A stretch of DNA of 52,525 nt from JBDROU01 sp043809745 [NCBI: bacterium]. GTDB lineage: Bacteria > Elusimicrobiota > JBDRMW01. Positions 45,118-52,525 of this stretch are shown here, in pieces; positions within the stretch are counted from its first letter, which is position 1, and every line of letters begins with the position of its first letter. A program made the position numbers and the translations under genes. A model generated the notes under the pieces. It made no database searches. It was not told the origin of the DNA and worked only from the letters and a program-made list of their open reading frames with translations. Location of the stretch: positions 1-52,525 of the forward strand of contig JBDROU010000050.1 of assembly GCA_043809745.1 (NCBI GenBank). Reading direction: 5' to 3'.

Positions 45118-46648
45118 AGTAATAATATTTGATACAACTCTTAGGGATGGTGAACAATCCCCGGGAGCAAGTCTTAATAATAAAGAAAAGCTTGAGATAG
45201 CTTTTCAGCTGGCGCGTTTGGGGGTGGATGTTATAGAGGCGGGATTTCCCATCACATCGCAGGGTGATTTTGACGCTGTAAAGACTGTAGCTAAAAGGGT
45301 AAAGGGTGTGGAAGTATGCGGATTGGCCAGGGCTAATAAGAAAGATATTGATGCATGCTGGAGTGCCGTAAAATACTCCGATAAACCCAGGATTCATACT
45401 TTTATTGCTACTTCAGATATTCATCTCAAAAGCAAACTAAAAAAAACGAGGCAGCAGGTCCTTGAGATGGCTGTAGAGGCTGTTAAGTATGCAGCAAAGT
45501 ATACTGATAATGTTGAGTTTTCAGCTGAGGATGCTAGCAGGAGTGATTTTTCATATCTTCTAAGCATATGCGAGGCTGTTTCAGCAGCGGGAGCTAAATC
45601 CATTAATATACCGGATACTGTAGGGTATGCGATACCCCAGGAATTCGGTGCGCTTATAGGAAAACTTCATCAGGAACTCAGCTGTAAAAGTGATTGCATT
45701 ATAAGCGTACACTGCCATAACGATCTCGGGCTTGGTGTTGCCAATTCGCTTCAAGCTCTTAAGAATGGAGCAAGGCAGGTAGAGTGCACTATTAACGGGC
45801 TTGGTGAGCGGGCCGGGAATGCTTCGCTTGAAGAGATTGTGATGGCTCTTGCCACACGCAAGAAGTATTTTAATCTAACTACAAATGTTAATAAAAAAGA
45901 AATATATAAAACCAGCAGGCTTGTTTCTACTTTGACCGGTATAATTGTCCAACCCAATAAAGCAATTGTCGGAAGCAATGCATTTGCGCATGAAGCCGGT
46001 ATTCATCAAGATGGGGTTATTAAATCGCCGCTCACTTATGAGATTATGACTCCCGAATCCGTTGGTGTTCCGTGCAGCAAACTTGTGTTGGGGAAACATT
46101 CAGGCAGACATGCATTTGGGAAACGCCTTAAAGAACTCGGATATACTATAGACAAAGATGAACTTGAAAGGCTTTTTGTGCTTTTTAAGGAACTTGCAGA
46201 CAGGAAGAAAAACATATACGATGAAGATCTGGTGGCTCTTGTTGAAAACCAGCTTGCAGAAATACCGGAGACATTTATCCTTGATTATCTGAATACTTCG
46301 TCAGGCACGGGTATTATACCTACAGCGACAATAAGAATAAAAAAGGCTGGAAAGATTATTCAAGACTCGGCTTGCGGGGATGGCCCTGTTGACGCCTGTT
46401 GTAAAGCGATTGATAAAGTTACAGGTATTAAGGTTAAGCTTGCTGATTATTCGCTTAGAGCAGTATCCAGCGATAAGGATGCTCAAGGCGAGGTAAGTAT
46501 TAAACTTGATTATAATAATTCAGTAGTACTCGGGCGAGGAGTTTCTACGGATATTATAGAGGCAAGTGCGCGCGCTTATTTGAATGCCTTAAACAGAATC
46601 ATGATGCTGCCTAAGAAAGTTAAGAAAGCGAAACAAGAGAGAATATGA
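45104..46648 (+). CDS. leuA: 2-isopropylmalate synthase
   Basis: LeuA condenses 2-oxoisovalerate with acetyl-CoA, the first committed step to leucine. The 514-aa protein has [49 protein letters not shown] metal histidines, [27 protein letters not shown], and the C-terminal regulatory domain (leucine feedback). Length fits the bacterial form. It overlaps pssA by 14 bp and is followed by leuC after 13 bp. Confidence 0.95.
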   Translation: MKKDKVIIFDTTLRDGEQSPGASLNNKEKLEIAFQLARLGVDVIEAGFPITSQGDFDAVKTVAKRVKGVEVCGLARANKKDIDACWSAVKYSDKPRIHTFIATSDIHLKSKLKKTRQQVLEMAVEAVKYAAKYTDNVEFSAEDASRSDFSYLLSICEAVSAAGAKSINIPDTVGYAIPQEFGALIGKLHQELSCKSDCIISVHCHNDLGLGVANSLQALKNGARQVECTINGLGERAGNASLEEIVMALATRKKYFNLTTNVNKKEIYKTSRLVSTLTGIIVQPNKAIVGSNAFAHEAGIHQDGVIKSPLTYEIMTPESVGVPCSKLVLGKHSGRHAFGKRLKELGYTIDKDELERLFVLFKELADRKKNIYDEDLVALVENQLAEIPETFILDYLNTSSGTGIIPTATIRIKKAGKIIQDSACGDGPVDACCKAIDKVTGIKVKLADYSLRAVSSDKDAQGEVSIKLDYNNSVVLGRGVSTDIIEASARAYLNALNRIMMLPKKVKKAKQERI

Positions 46649-46661
46649 AGGGATTGAATTA

Positions 46662-47906
46662 ATGAATATAACGGAAAAAATATTAGCGAATCATTGCGGG
46701 AAAAAGAAGGTTGAACCGGGCGAGTTTATTATAGCTGATGTGGATATAGCGCTGGGGAATGATATAACAGCGCCCATAGCAATAAGGGAGTTTTACTCAA
46801 ATGGATACAAAAAAGTATTTAACAATAAAAAAATCGTGCTGGTGCCGGATCATTTCACTCCTAATAAGGACATAAAATCCGCCGAGCAGGCCAATGTGTT
46901 GAGAAAATTTTCTAAAGAACAGAAAATAAAATATTATTTTGACCAGGGGGAGGTTGGGGTTGAACATGCGCTGCTTCCAGAGAAGGGTATAGTATTGCCA
47001 GGGGATTGCGTTGTTGGCGCGGATTCTCATACCTGCACTTACGGCGCTTTGGGTGCGTTTTCTACCGGTGTGGGTTCAACCGATTTGGCCTTTTGCTATG
47101 CTACAGGAAAGGTATGGCTTAAGGTCCCAAAGACTATCAAGGTTATTTTTAGCGGGAAACTTAATAAATGGGTAGAAGGAAAAGATCTCATACTTTATTT
47201 AATAGGGCTGATCGGTGTTGATGGAGCAAATTATCAAGCTTTGGAGTTTACGGGGCCGGTGATAAGCAAGCTCTCTATGGCCGGAAGGTTTACTATGTGT
47301 AATATGGCAATAGAAGCTGGAGGGAAAAGCGGTGTTATTGAGCCTGATCAAATCACATTAGACTATGTAAGAAAACGTGCGCAGAGGAAATATAAATTTA
47401 TTAAATCAGACAAAGATGCGGAGTATGCCAAAACGTTGGAGATAGATGTAAGCAAGCTTGAGCCAATCGTTAGCCTTCCTCATCTGCCGTCTAATACTAA
47501 AATGGTATCTGAGCTCAAGAATATATATGTGAACCAGGTTGTTATAGGATCATGTACAAACGGGAGGATCGAGGATCTTGAGGTTGCCGCAAAGATAATG
47601 AGAGGCAAAAAAGTTCACAAAGATGTAAGAACCCTTATTATGCCTGCAACACCGGAGATATATCGTCAGGCGCTAAAGAAAGGATATCTTGAGGTTTTCC
47701 TAAATGCCGGAGCTGTTATATCACCGCCCACATGCGGGCCGTGTCTGGGCGGTCACATGGGAATACTTGCCGAAGGTGAAAGATGTCTTGCAACAACAAA
47801 CCGAAATTTCGTTGGGCGCATGGGGCATACAAAGAGTGAGGTTTATCTGGCAAGCCCTGCGGTTGCGGCTGCAACTGCTATTAAAGGCAAAATAAGCCTT
47901 CCGTAA
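46662..47906 (+). CDS. leuC: 3-isopropylmalate dehydratase large subunit
   Basis: LeuC carries the [4Fe-4S] cluster that isomerises 2- to 3-isopropylmalate together with LeuD. The 414-aa protein has VVGADSHTCTYGALGAFSTG, VIGSCTNGRIEDL, and PPTCGPCLGGHMG, giving the three cluster cysteines. Its length fits the shorter archaeal/bacterial LeuC2 group rather than the ~465-aa enterobacterial form. The partner leuD and the dehydrogenase leuB do not follow; a small inverted-repeat element starts 4 bp after the stop. Confidence 0.94.
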   Translation: MNITEKILANHCGKKKVEPGEFIIADVDIALGNDITAPIAIREFYSNGYKKVFNNKKIVLVPDHFTPNKDIKSAEQANVLRKFSKEQKIKYYFDQGEVGVEHALLPEKGIVLPGDCVVGADSHTCTYGALGAFSTGVGSTDLAFCYATGKVWLKVPKTIKVIFSGKLNKWVEGKDLILYLIGLIGVDGANYQALEFTGPVISKLSMAGRFTMCNMAIEAGGKSGVIEPDQITLDYVRKRAQRKYKFIKSDKDAEYAKTLEIDVSKLEPIVSLPHLPSNTKMVSELKNIYVNQVVIGSCTNGRIEDLEVAAKIMRGKKVHKDVRTLIMPATPEIYRQALKKGYLEVFLNAGAVISPPTCGPCLGGHMGILAEGERCLATTNRNFVGRMGHTKSEVYLASPAVAAATAIKGKISLP

Positions 47907-47909
47907 AAC

Positions 47910-48031
47910 GGGGTCAGGCCTTGAATCTTTGAATTTACCAATTTATCAGTCTATAATTCAATAAGCTTTTTAAATAATAAGGATAAAGTGTTGATTATTT
48001 TCTAAGATTCAACAATTCAAGGTCTGCCCCC
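47910..48031. repeat. MITE/REP-like element with GGGGTCAGGCCTTGAAT terminal repeats
   Basis: The left end GGGGTCAGGCCTTGAATC (47910) and the right end, in reverse complement GGGGCAGACCTTGAATTG (from 48030), are inverted repeats about 85 bp apart. Similar GGGGTCAGG-TTGAAT ends are familiar to me beside RAYT-type transposases in other genomes (recollection). It carries no gene and sits between leuC and the PRTase. Confidence 0.6.
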
Positions 48032-48047
48032 ATTCAAAATTCAAAAG

Positions 48048-48458
48048 ATGAAAAAGATTATTAGCCTTAATGAGATTGTCCGAAAAATCAATGCTGTTAG
48101 ATTTAAAAAGTACGACTTAATAGTTGCAATCGGTACTGACGGTATAATGCCGGCGAGACTTATACAAAAAAAGCTTAAAATTCCCATAGAGATTATCAAA
48201 ATCAAATACCGCAATAAGGCTAATAAACCAATTTACCGCTCACCTAAACTTATATCCCAAAAAGCAAAATTTAAGGGTAAAAAAATACTGTTAGTAGATC
48301 TAGTAAGTCGCACAGGTAAAACCCTGGAAAAAGCAAAAAGGGTTTTAAAAGGCAACGCCATCCAGACGTTTGTAATTAACGGACAAGCCGATAACTCTCT
48401 TTACAACCTCCCATACTGCATAAAAGTGGGATCAGCTGTTGGCAGCTGCAGAAATTAA
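48048..48458 (+). CDS. phosphoribosyltransferase-like protein
   Basis: The 136-aa protein has the type I phosphoribosyltransferase fold signature. DLIVAIGTDGIMPARLIQKKL is the N-terminal strand/helix, and ILLVDLVSRTGKTLEKAKRVL is the PRPP loop. The usual acidic pair (VDD/VED) is VDL here and the TGxT portion is kept, so it may be a weak or regulatory PRTase. It is near the size of gpt/xanthine-type PRTases from archaea and candidate phyla. The ATG comes 17 bp after the inverted-repeat element, so the promoter may be within that element. It does not belong clearly to the leucine operon. Confidence 0.7.
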   Translation: MKKIISLNEIVRKINAVRFKKYDLIVAIGTDGIMPARLIQKKLKIPIEIIKIKYRNKANKPIYRSPKLISQKAKFKGKKILLVDLVSRTGKTLEKAKRVLKGNAIQTFVINGQADNSLYNLPYCIKVGSAVGSCRN

Positions 48459-48460
48459 AA

Positions 48461-48505
48461 AATTTACAAGTATTTTACTTGAATTTTATATTCAAATTAT
48501 ATAAT
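48461..48505 (+). promoter_or_regulatory. LAPP-type promoter
   Basis: AATTTACA (48461-48468), 8 bp, ACTTGA (48477-48482), 17 bp, TATAAT (48500-48505). This is the most complete copy of the shared pattern. It begins right after the PRTase stop codon. The ATG is 48 bp downstream. Confidence 0.7.
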
Positions 48506-48553
48506 TGTGCCTACAGCAGGTAATTCAATATATATTACGTGCCAAATTAAATA

Positions 48554-50503
48554 ATGCGATATAAAAGAATACTATCATTAGCAACACTATGTTTGCTGTT
48601 CATTCCAATCAGTGCTTATTCAAATAATTTTCTGGCCCCGCCAGGTAATATTTCTATTTCAAATAATTCTTTTTCGGAACAGATAACGAATGAGAATGAA
48701 GCTACGCAATTGACTAATAATCTGCAAAATATTTTAATCAGAGTACCTGCGAAAAGCAGCGATCTTACAAAAGAAAAAGCATGGGAAGAAGTTATTCAAT
48801 ACTTCTACTCAAAACCAACAAAAGTGATGGAAAAAGATATTCCGACAATTCTTAAATCGCTGGATGGACTACCCGAAGCAGCTGTGAGTTATTCATGGGA
48901 AGACGGGCAGCATGAAATTGAAATGTATATTTTGAAACTAAAAAAAGACAAACATCATAATTGGCTTCAAAAAAAAAATGCTGTATGCGCCTCATGCTTC
49001 ATGCGAGATAGTTCAACAAAAGAATTACTTGCTGTACATATTTTGAGAAATGCGGGGCCAGAGATAACATTGTGGGAAGAATATACAAAAAAACGTTATC
49101 AAGGTTTTGCATCACAACTTCCCCAATATGAGATGCGCTGGTGGAAAGAGATATCACTAAAAAATAAACCTGATAAAATAATTTCTCTAAATAAAAAAAC
49201 CATACCCACTCTTAACGTAAAACCATGGTTTGGTATATGGGCGACAAAGATAGAAAATAATAATTTACTAGAAAAATTTTTGTGCTATCTAAGTTTTTTT
49301 AATTCTCTTAAAAGAGAAGTAGGTTATTTTCCACCTTCGAGAATTGAAAATTTTGTAAATCAATTAACAGATAGGAAAGAAGCTTTTGTGGGTTCAGCTG
49401 TAGTGCTTGCTGAAGCTCTGCTTGAAACATATTCTGACATTCAGGAGATTAAAGATGCATTACCTGCTGATCCGCTTGAGGCAGCTGAAAAAATACGCGT
49501 TTTAATGACTGATAAAAAAGGAATATTACGCAATGAATGTACACCTTCAACTACTTTTAACTTTTTACGGTTTATTCTGGATAAGAATATAAACTACTTT
49601 AAAAACGTGTTAGATTTAAGACTGGCTGTGCTTGATCAATATCCTGAACTCGAGAAACTTAAAGAAGATCTTGATCTGGACGATCCGCTGGCGGCTGCAG
49701 AGCAAATCCGACATTTATTGACAAATGCTGAAGGCATCCTTAATGCAGATTTATATGTGCCGATTTATGTAGGGAAATTTATAAATTATCTTGCTGGGAA
49801 GGACCATATGTATTTAAGTCAAGCTATAAGTCTTCGAATGGAGTTGCTTGATATATATCCTGATCTGAAAAAATTAAAATCAGCATTACCGGAAGATCCT
49901 TTGGAATCAGCAGAGCAAATCAGATTATTGCTAACGGATATAGATGGGCAGTTAAATAGCAATTATACACCAATTAATTTTGAATCGTTCCTTCGATATG
50001 CTAAAAAGCGTAAAAATGAATATAGATATCTCAATAACGCTATACAAGTACGACTTGCATTCCTCAATGAGTTCCCCGACCTAAAAAAGATGAAGAAAAT
50101 ACTCAACAATAATCCATTTGAATGTTCAGAATCAATACGAATCTTAATGACAGATAGTGATGGGGGAATAAACAAGGCATATACGCCACTCAATATTGGA
50201 TCTTTCATCAGTTATGCATCAGGAAAGCGAAATAATTTTATCGAACCTCTGGTTCGTTTACGACTTGCTTTGCTAAAAGACTATCCTGATCTTAAAAGTT
50301 TAAGAATTGATTTGGTAAATAATCCTGATGAAATTGCTAAGAAGCTACAGCCAAAATTATATGATAAAAAAGGAAAAAATGGTTATAAAAATTTGGATAA
50401 TATTATTAAGAGACTTTATTGGTATGTTGTCGGGATTAGAGTTAGGAATTTACTTGATTCAATGCAGAGTATTAGGCAAAAGGATTTAGATATATCTCAT
50501 TAA
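48554..50503 (+). CDS. exported LAPP-motif protein with five ~72-aa repeats
   Basis: No known family is recognised. A signal-like segment (MRYKRILSLATLCLLFIPISA) is followed by FLAPPG at residues 26-31. Residues ~60-270 form a mixed domain with a WEEYTKKRYQGFASQL stretch that resembles an acetyltransferase-type helix only superficially. Residues ~283-640 contain five repeats of about 71-73 aa, starting near 283, 355, 427, 498 and 568. The shared core is (R)L-x-LL-x-x-YPDLKKLK, then DPLE-A-EQIR-LLTD, then a (Y)TP-I/L-N/S-F-I/L-Y segment. They look like helical repeats for protein or ligand binding. It is transcribed from a full LAPP-type promoter. The following LAPP gene is 79 bp downstream. 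Confidence 0.7.
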   Translation: MRYKRILSLATLCLLFIPISAYSNNFLAPPGNISISNNSFSEQITNENEATQLTNNLQNILIRVPAKSSDLTKEKAWEEVIQYFYSKPTKVMEKDIPTILKSLDGLPEAAVSYSWEDGQHEIEMYILKLKKDKHHNWLQKKNAVCASCFMRDSSTKELLAVHILRNAGPEITLWEEYTKKRYQGFASQLPQYEMRWWKEISLKNKPDKIISLNKKTIPTLNVKPWFGIWATKIENNNLLEKFLCYLSFFNSLKREVGYFPPSRIENFVNQLTDRKEAFVGSAVVLAEALLETYSDIQEIKDALPADPLEAAEKIRVLMTDKKGILRNECTPSTTFNFLRFILDKNINYFKNVLDLRLAVLDQYPELEKLKEDLDLDDPLAAAEQIRHLLTNAEGILNADLYVPIYVGKFINYLAGKDHMYLSQAISLRMELLDIYPDLKKLKSALPEDPLESAEQIRLLLTDIDGQLNSNYTPINFESFLRYAKKRKNEYRYLNNAIQVRLAFLNEFPDLKKMKKILNNNPFECSESIRILMTDSDGGINKAYTPLNIGSFISYASGKRNNFIEPLVRLRLALLKDYPDLKSLRIDLVNNPDEIAKKLQPKLYDKKGKNGYKNLDNIIKRLYWYVVGIRVRNLLDSMQSIRQKDLDISH

Positions 50504-50531
50504 TAAAAAAGGAGGATTAATAAGTATAAAT

Positions 50532-50576
50532 AATTTACAAGTTACTTGCTTGAATTCTATATTAATATCTTATAAT
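50532..50576 (+). promoter_or_regulatory. LAPP-type promoter
   Basis: AATTTACA (50532-50539), 8 bp, GCTTGA (50548-50553), 17 bp, TATAAT (50571-50576). The ATG at 50583 lies 6 bp beyond, so the mRNA is predicted leaderless. An unused AAGGAGG lies further upstream at 50509-50515. Confidence 0.7.
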
Positions 50577-50582
50577 TAATGC

Positions 50583-52376
50583 ATGATTAAAATCGCCAAA
50601 ATAGTTTTTCTTTATATTGCTATTTTATGTCTAGTATTATCAGCATCTAGTATTTTTTGCGAGCTTAACTTTATTATGCCACCAGGCGCGGCAGAGGTTG
50701 GTTCTGCTTACAATCAAGCAGATGACACAAATGATTCTTCTATAGTAACTGGTATTCATAAGCCCAGTCCTGAGACATATACATTGATATTAGCCCTGAA
50801 TATTCTTAATGGGAAGGATCATGATGGAAAGACGCCAATGGATTATGATTACACAACAAAGGCGATGGCGTTGCAAAGAGTATTTATCCATGTGCGCACT
50901 TTGGGCATTATGCCCGTTTATGAAACATTAAATTTGATGCAGCTAAAAGGAATGTTTGATAATATGGGTAATTTGCATTACGGAATATTTAGCGATATAG
51001 CATTGGAGAGTATCATATATGAATGGTCATCAAAATGGCTGCCAAAAATAAATGAACTTGAAAAAAAGCTTGATGATCCCGTTGTATTACATGATCTGAT
51101 TGGATCTTTTAGAAATGAGAATATTCTTTCACTGAAGGATATATATCCTAAAAAAATAAGGGGGAAGGTATTTGTGGTAAGAGTCGATTTTAACGATATC
51201 CATTATAATCCAGAAGATTCCATGATTGATGACATAAGGCTTAATGCCGCTTTTGAGACTCTTGTTTATATAATTAGAAATAAAGGCAAGGTAGTGCTGG
51301 TTACTCATTATGGAAGACCTTCCGGTGTGGGAGTTGAAGAAGAGTTTAGCGTCGAACATATAGCTGCTGCGGTGGAAAAATTATTAAAAATACCAGTAAA
51401 ACTACTCAGAGGAAAAGAAATTGCACCAAACAAATATAGTATAGTGACAAATGAAATTGCTGATGAAGTCCAACGAATGCAAGAAGGAGAGGCAGTATTG
51501 CTGGAAAATGCACGTTTTGATTGGAGGGAAAAATCAAGCATATTAGCAGATAGGGAAGGATTAGTCTATGATTTATCAAGGCTGGGCGATATTTATGTTT
51601 TAGACGGTTTTCCTATTTCTCACAGAGGCGATTCCACAGTAATTGAAGCAAAAAAAGTTCTGCCTTCAATAGCAGGCTTTTGGATGAAAAGTGAATTAGA
51701 AGCGCACAATGAATTTTTGAAATTAATTAAAAGTACTGAACGCGGTCCTATGGCAGTACTTTTTGGAGGCAAGAAAAAAGACAAAATCCCGCTAATTATC
51801 AAATTTACAGAGCAGCTAAAAACCGGTGATATTGTTATGTTCGGTAATGTGCTTTCGGAATTTATAATAAATGAGCACAATAAATTTATTAAAAGGTTAC
51901 AAGCAAAGGGTATTCGAGTAATGCTTAGTGAAGATACTATTGAAGGGAAGGATATCGGGGGCAAGACACTGCAAAGCTTTATTGGAGCATTAGATAAGGT
52001 GTGGTATGTTTACTGGAATGGGCCCATGGGAGAATTTGAAGTATCACCTTATGAAAAAAATAGTTATTGTATCGCAAGAGCAATAAAAGCGCAAATAGAC
52101 GCGGGAAAAATATTAAAAGCATTTGTTAGCGGCGGAGAAACTGCATTTCTTGTAAAATCTGCTTTAAGCTTAACCGAACAGACTCGACAGAAAATACCTA
52201 ATCTATATATTTCAACAGGGGGAGGGACCTCAACAGATTTCTTCGCGTATGAGAGAAATATCGGGATGGAGAACCTCTGGGGAATAAGCAGCTGGTACGG
52301 ACATTTCATACCTGCAGCAGCAGCTGATATGCTTCAAAACTACATAAGCGCAAATGAAGCAGCAACAAGCCAATAG
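50583..52376 (+). CDS. exported phosphoglycerate kinase homologue with LAPP-like N-terminus
   Basis: Residues 1-26 form a signal-like helix, followed by FIMPPG (30-35), a variant of the LAPP motif. A ~140-residue region of unknown kind follows, then a phosphoglycerate kinase-like domain (about 180-597). PGK landmarks are present: VRVDFN (199-204), DDIRLNAA (basic patch arginine), THYGRP, LLENARF, SHRGDST, FGGKKKDKIP (lysine of the hinge/ATP region), WNGPMGEFE (478-486) and ISTGGGTS (543-550). The NDAFG motif is changed to LDGFP and VGGGDS to SGGETA. Most active-site residues remain, so activity is possible, but export would separate it from glycolysis. It is preceded by a LAPP-type promoter 6 bp from the start and followed by an IS3 element. 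Confidence 0.75.
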   Translation: MIKIAKIVFLYIAILCLVLSASSIFCELNFIMPPGAAEVGSAYNQADDTNDSSIVTGIHKPSPETYTLILALNILNGKDHDGKTPMDYDYTTKAMALQRVFIHVRTLGIMPVYETLNLMQLKGMFDNMGNLHYGIFSDIALESIIYEWSSKWLPKINELEKKLDDPVVLHDLIGSFRNENILSLKDIYPKKIRGKVFVVRVDFNDIHYNPEDSMIDDIRLNAAFETLVYIIRNKGKVVLVTHYGRPSGVGVEEEFSVEHIAAAVEKLLKIPVKLLRGKEIAPNKYSIVTNEIADEVQRMQEGEAVLLENARFDWREKSSILADREGLVYDLSRLGDIYVLDGFPISHRGDSTVIEAKKVLPSIAGFWMKSELEAHNEFLKLIKSTERGPMAVLFGGKKKDKIPLIIKFTEQLKTGDIVMFGNVLSEFIINEHNKFIKRLQAKGIRVMLSEDTIEGKDIGGKTLQSFIGALDKVWYVYWNGPMGEFEVSPYEKNSYCIARAIKAQIDAGKILKAFVSGGETAFLVKSALSLTEQTRQKIPNLYISTGGGTSTDFFAYERNIGMENLWGISSWYGHFIPAAAADMLQNYISANEAATSQ

Positions 52377-52386
52377 GAATTATTCC

Positions 52387-52525
52387 TGATGTTCCCCCGA
52401 AAAAGTGGACATGGAGTTAAGAGACTTTTAAGACTTGTTCAAACATGATCTGTTCAAACGCCTCGGGGCTTTTATAACCTAACAAAGAATGACGTCTTTG
52501 TCTATTATAAAATATCTCGATGTAC
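52387..52525 (-). mobile_element. IS3-family insertion sequence, end only
   Basis: The element end runs from about TGATGTTCCCCCGAAAAAGTGGACA (52387) to the window edge. The end sequence is like IS150-group terminal repeats with an AAAAAGT-GGACA core, and it encloses the 3' end of a transposase gene. The rest of the element, including the other terminal repeat and any target duplication, lies beyond the window. Confidence 0.8.
52417..52525 (-). CDS. IS3-family transposase orfB, C-terminal part
   Basis: Read leftward from the window edge, 35 complete codons end at TAA (52417-52419). The peptide has FYNRQRRHSLLGYKSPEAF, the conserved end of the rve integrase core (DDE) of IS3/IS150-type transposases. 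The catalytic residues lie outside the window, so its integrity cannot be judged. It would catalyse movement of the element whose terminal repeat begins about 30 bp downstream. Confidence 0.88.
   Translation of the reverse strand, partial: YIEIFYNRQRRHSLLGYKSPEAFEQIMFEQVLKVS

Overview
The window looks like a chromosomal segment of an AT-rich, Gram-negative, uncultured-type bacterium. Heptose/LPS precursor genes (gmhA and an hldE-type adenylyltransferase), a probable outer-membrane beta-barrel and many signal peptides indicate a diderm cell. The best guess is Candidatus Omnitrophota (old OP3) or a close relative. That rests on my recollection that exported proteins with an N-terminal LAPP motif are common there; it is an inference, not a database result.

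Layout. (1) 1-13.9 kb is mixed housekeeping and signalling on the + strand: a GGDEF protein, a GT-C/TPR membrane protein, tRNA-fMet, a lipase-like hydrolase, a five-gene phosphorelay cluster with six receiver domains and no output domain, a UPF0316 protein, YjbQ, a second GT-C protein, and a pentose-phosphate block (decayed gnd start, tal, rpiB, HAD phosphatase). (2) 13.9-18.1 kb holds two tandem GGDEF/HD-GYP paralogues on the - strand. The downstream one is broken by one in-frame TAG and a lost HD histidine. Palindromic intergenic repeats flank the pair. (3) 18.1-27.4 kb is an accessory region: three LAPP-motif exported proteins, an AAA ATPase with a tandem palindromic operator, an SGNH hydrolase, a RAYT transposase with palindromes, tRNA-Ser and a beta-barrel protein. 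(4) 27.5-47.9 kb is a compact, mostly overlapping + strand biosynthetic run: M24 peptidase, efp, accB, accC, gmhA, hldE-type, thiD2-like, thiE, thiC, thrB, lysC, cimA, ilvD, a HAMP-only membrane protein, ilvB, ilvN, ilvC, psd, pssA, leuA, leuC. It ends at a small inverted-repeat element where leuD/leuB might be expected. (5) 48.0-52.5 kb has a PRTase, two more LAPP-type exported proteins (one with five ~72-residue repeats, one an exported phosphoglycerate-kinase homologue), and the edge of an IS3-family element.

The strongest candidate for an undescribed system is a set of five otherwise unrelated exported proteins (19055 leftward, 19192, 26647, 48554 and 50583 rightward). Each has a short signal-like segment followed at residues 26-36 by an [F/L][L/I][A/M]PP motif. 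Each is preceded by the same unusual promoter architecture: an AATTTACA-like box, about 8 bp, [A/G]CTTGA, exactly 17 bp, then a TATAAT-like box, often only 6-8 bp from the start codon. A common export/processing tag with a common promoter suggests one regulon of surface or periplasmic proteins, including a relocated glycolytic enzyme.
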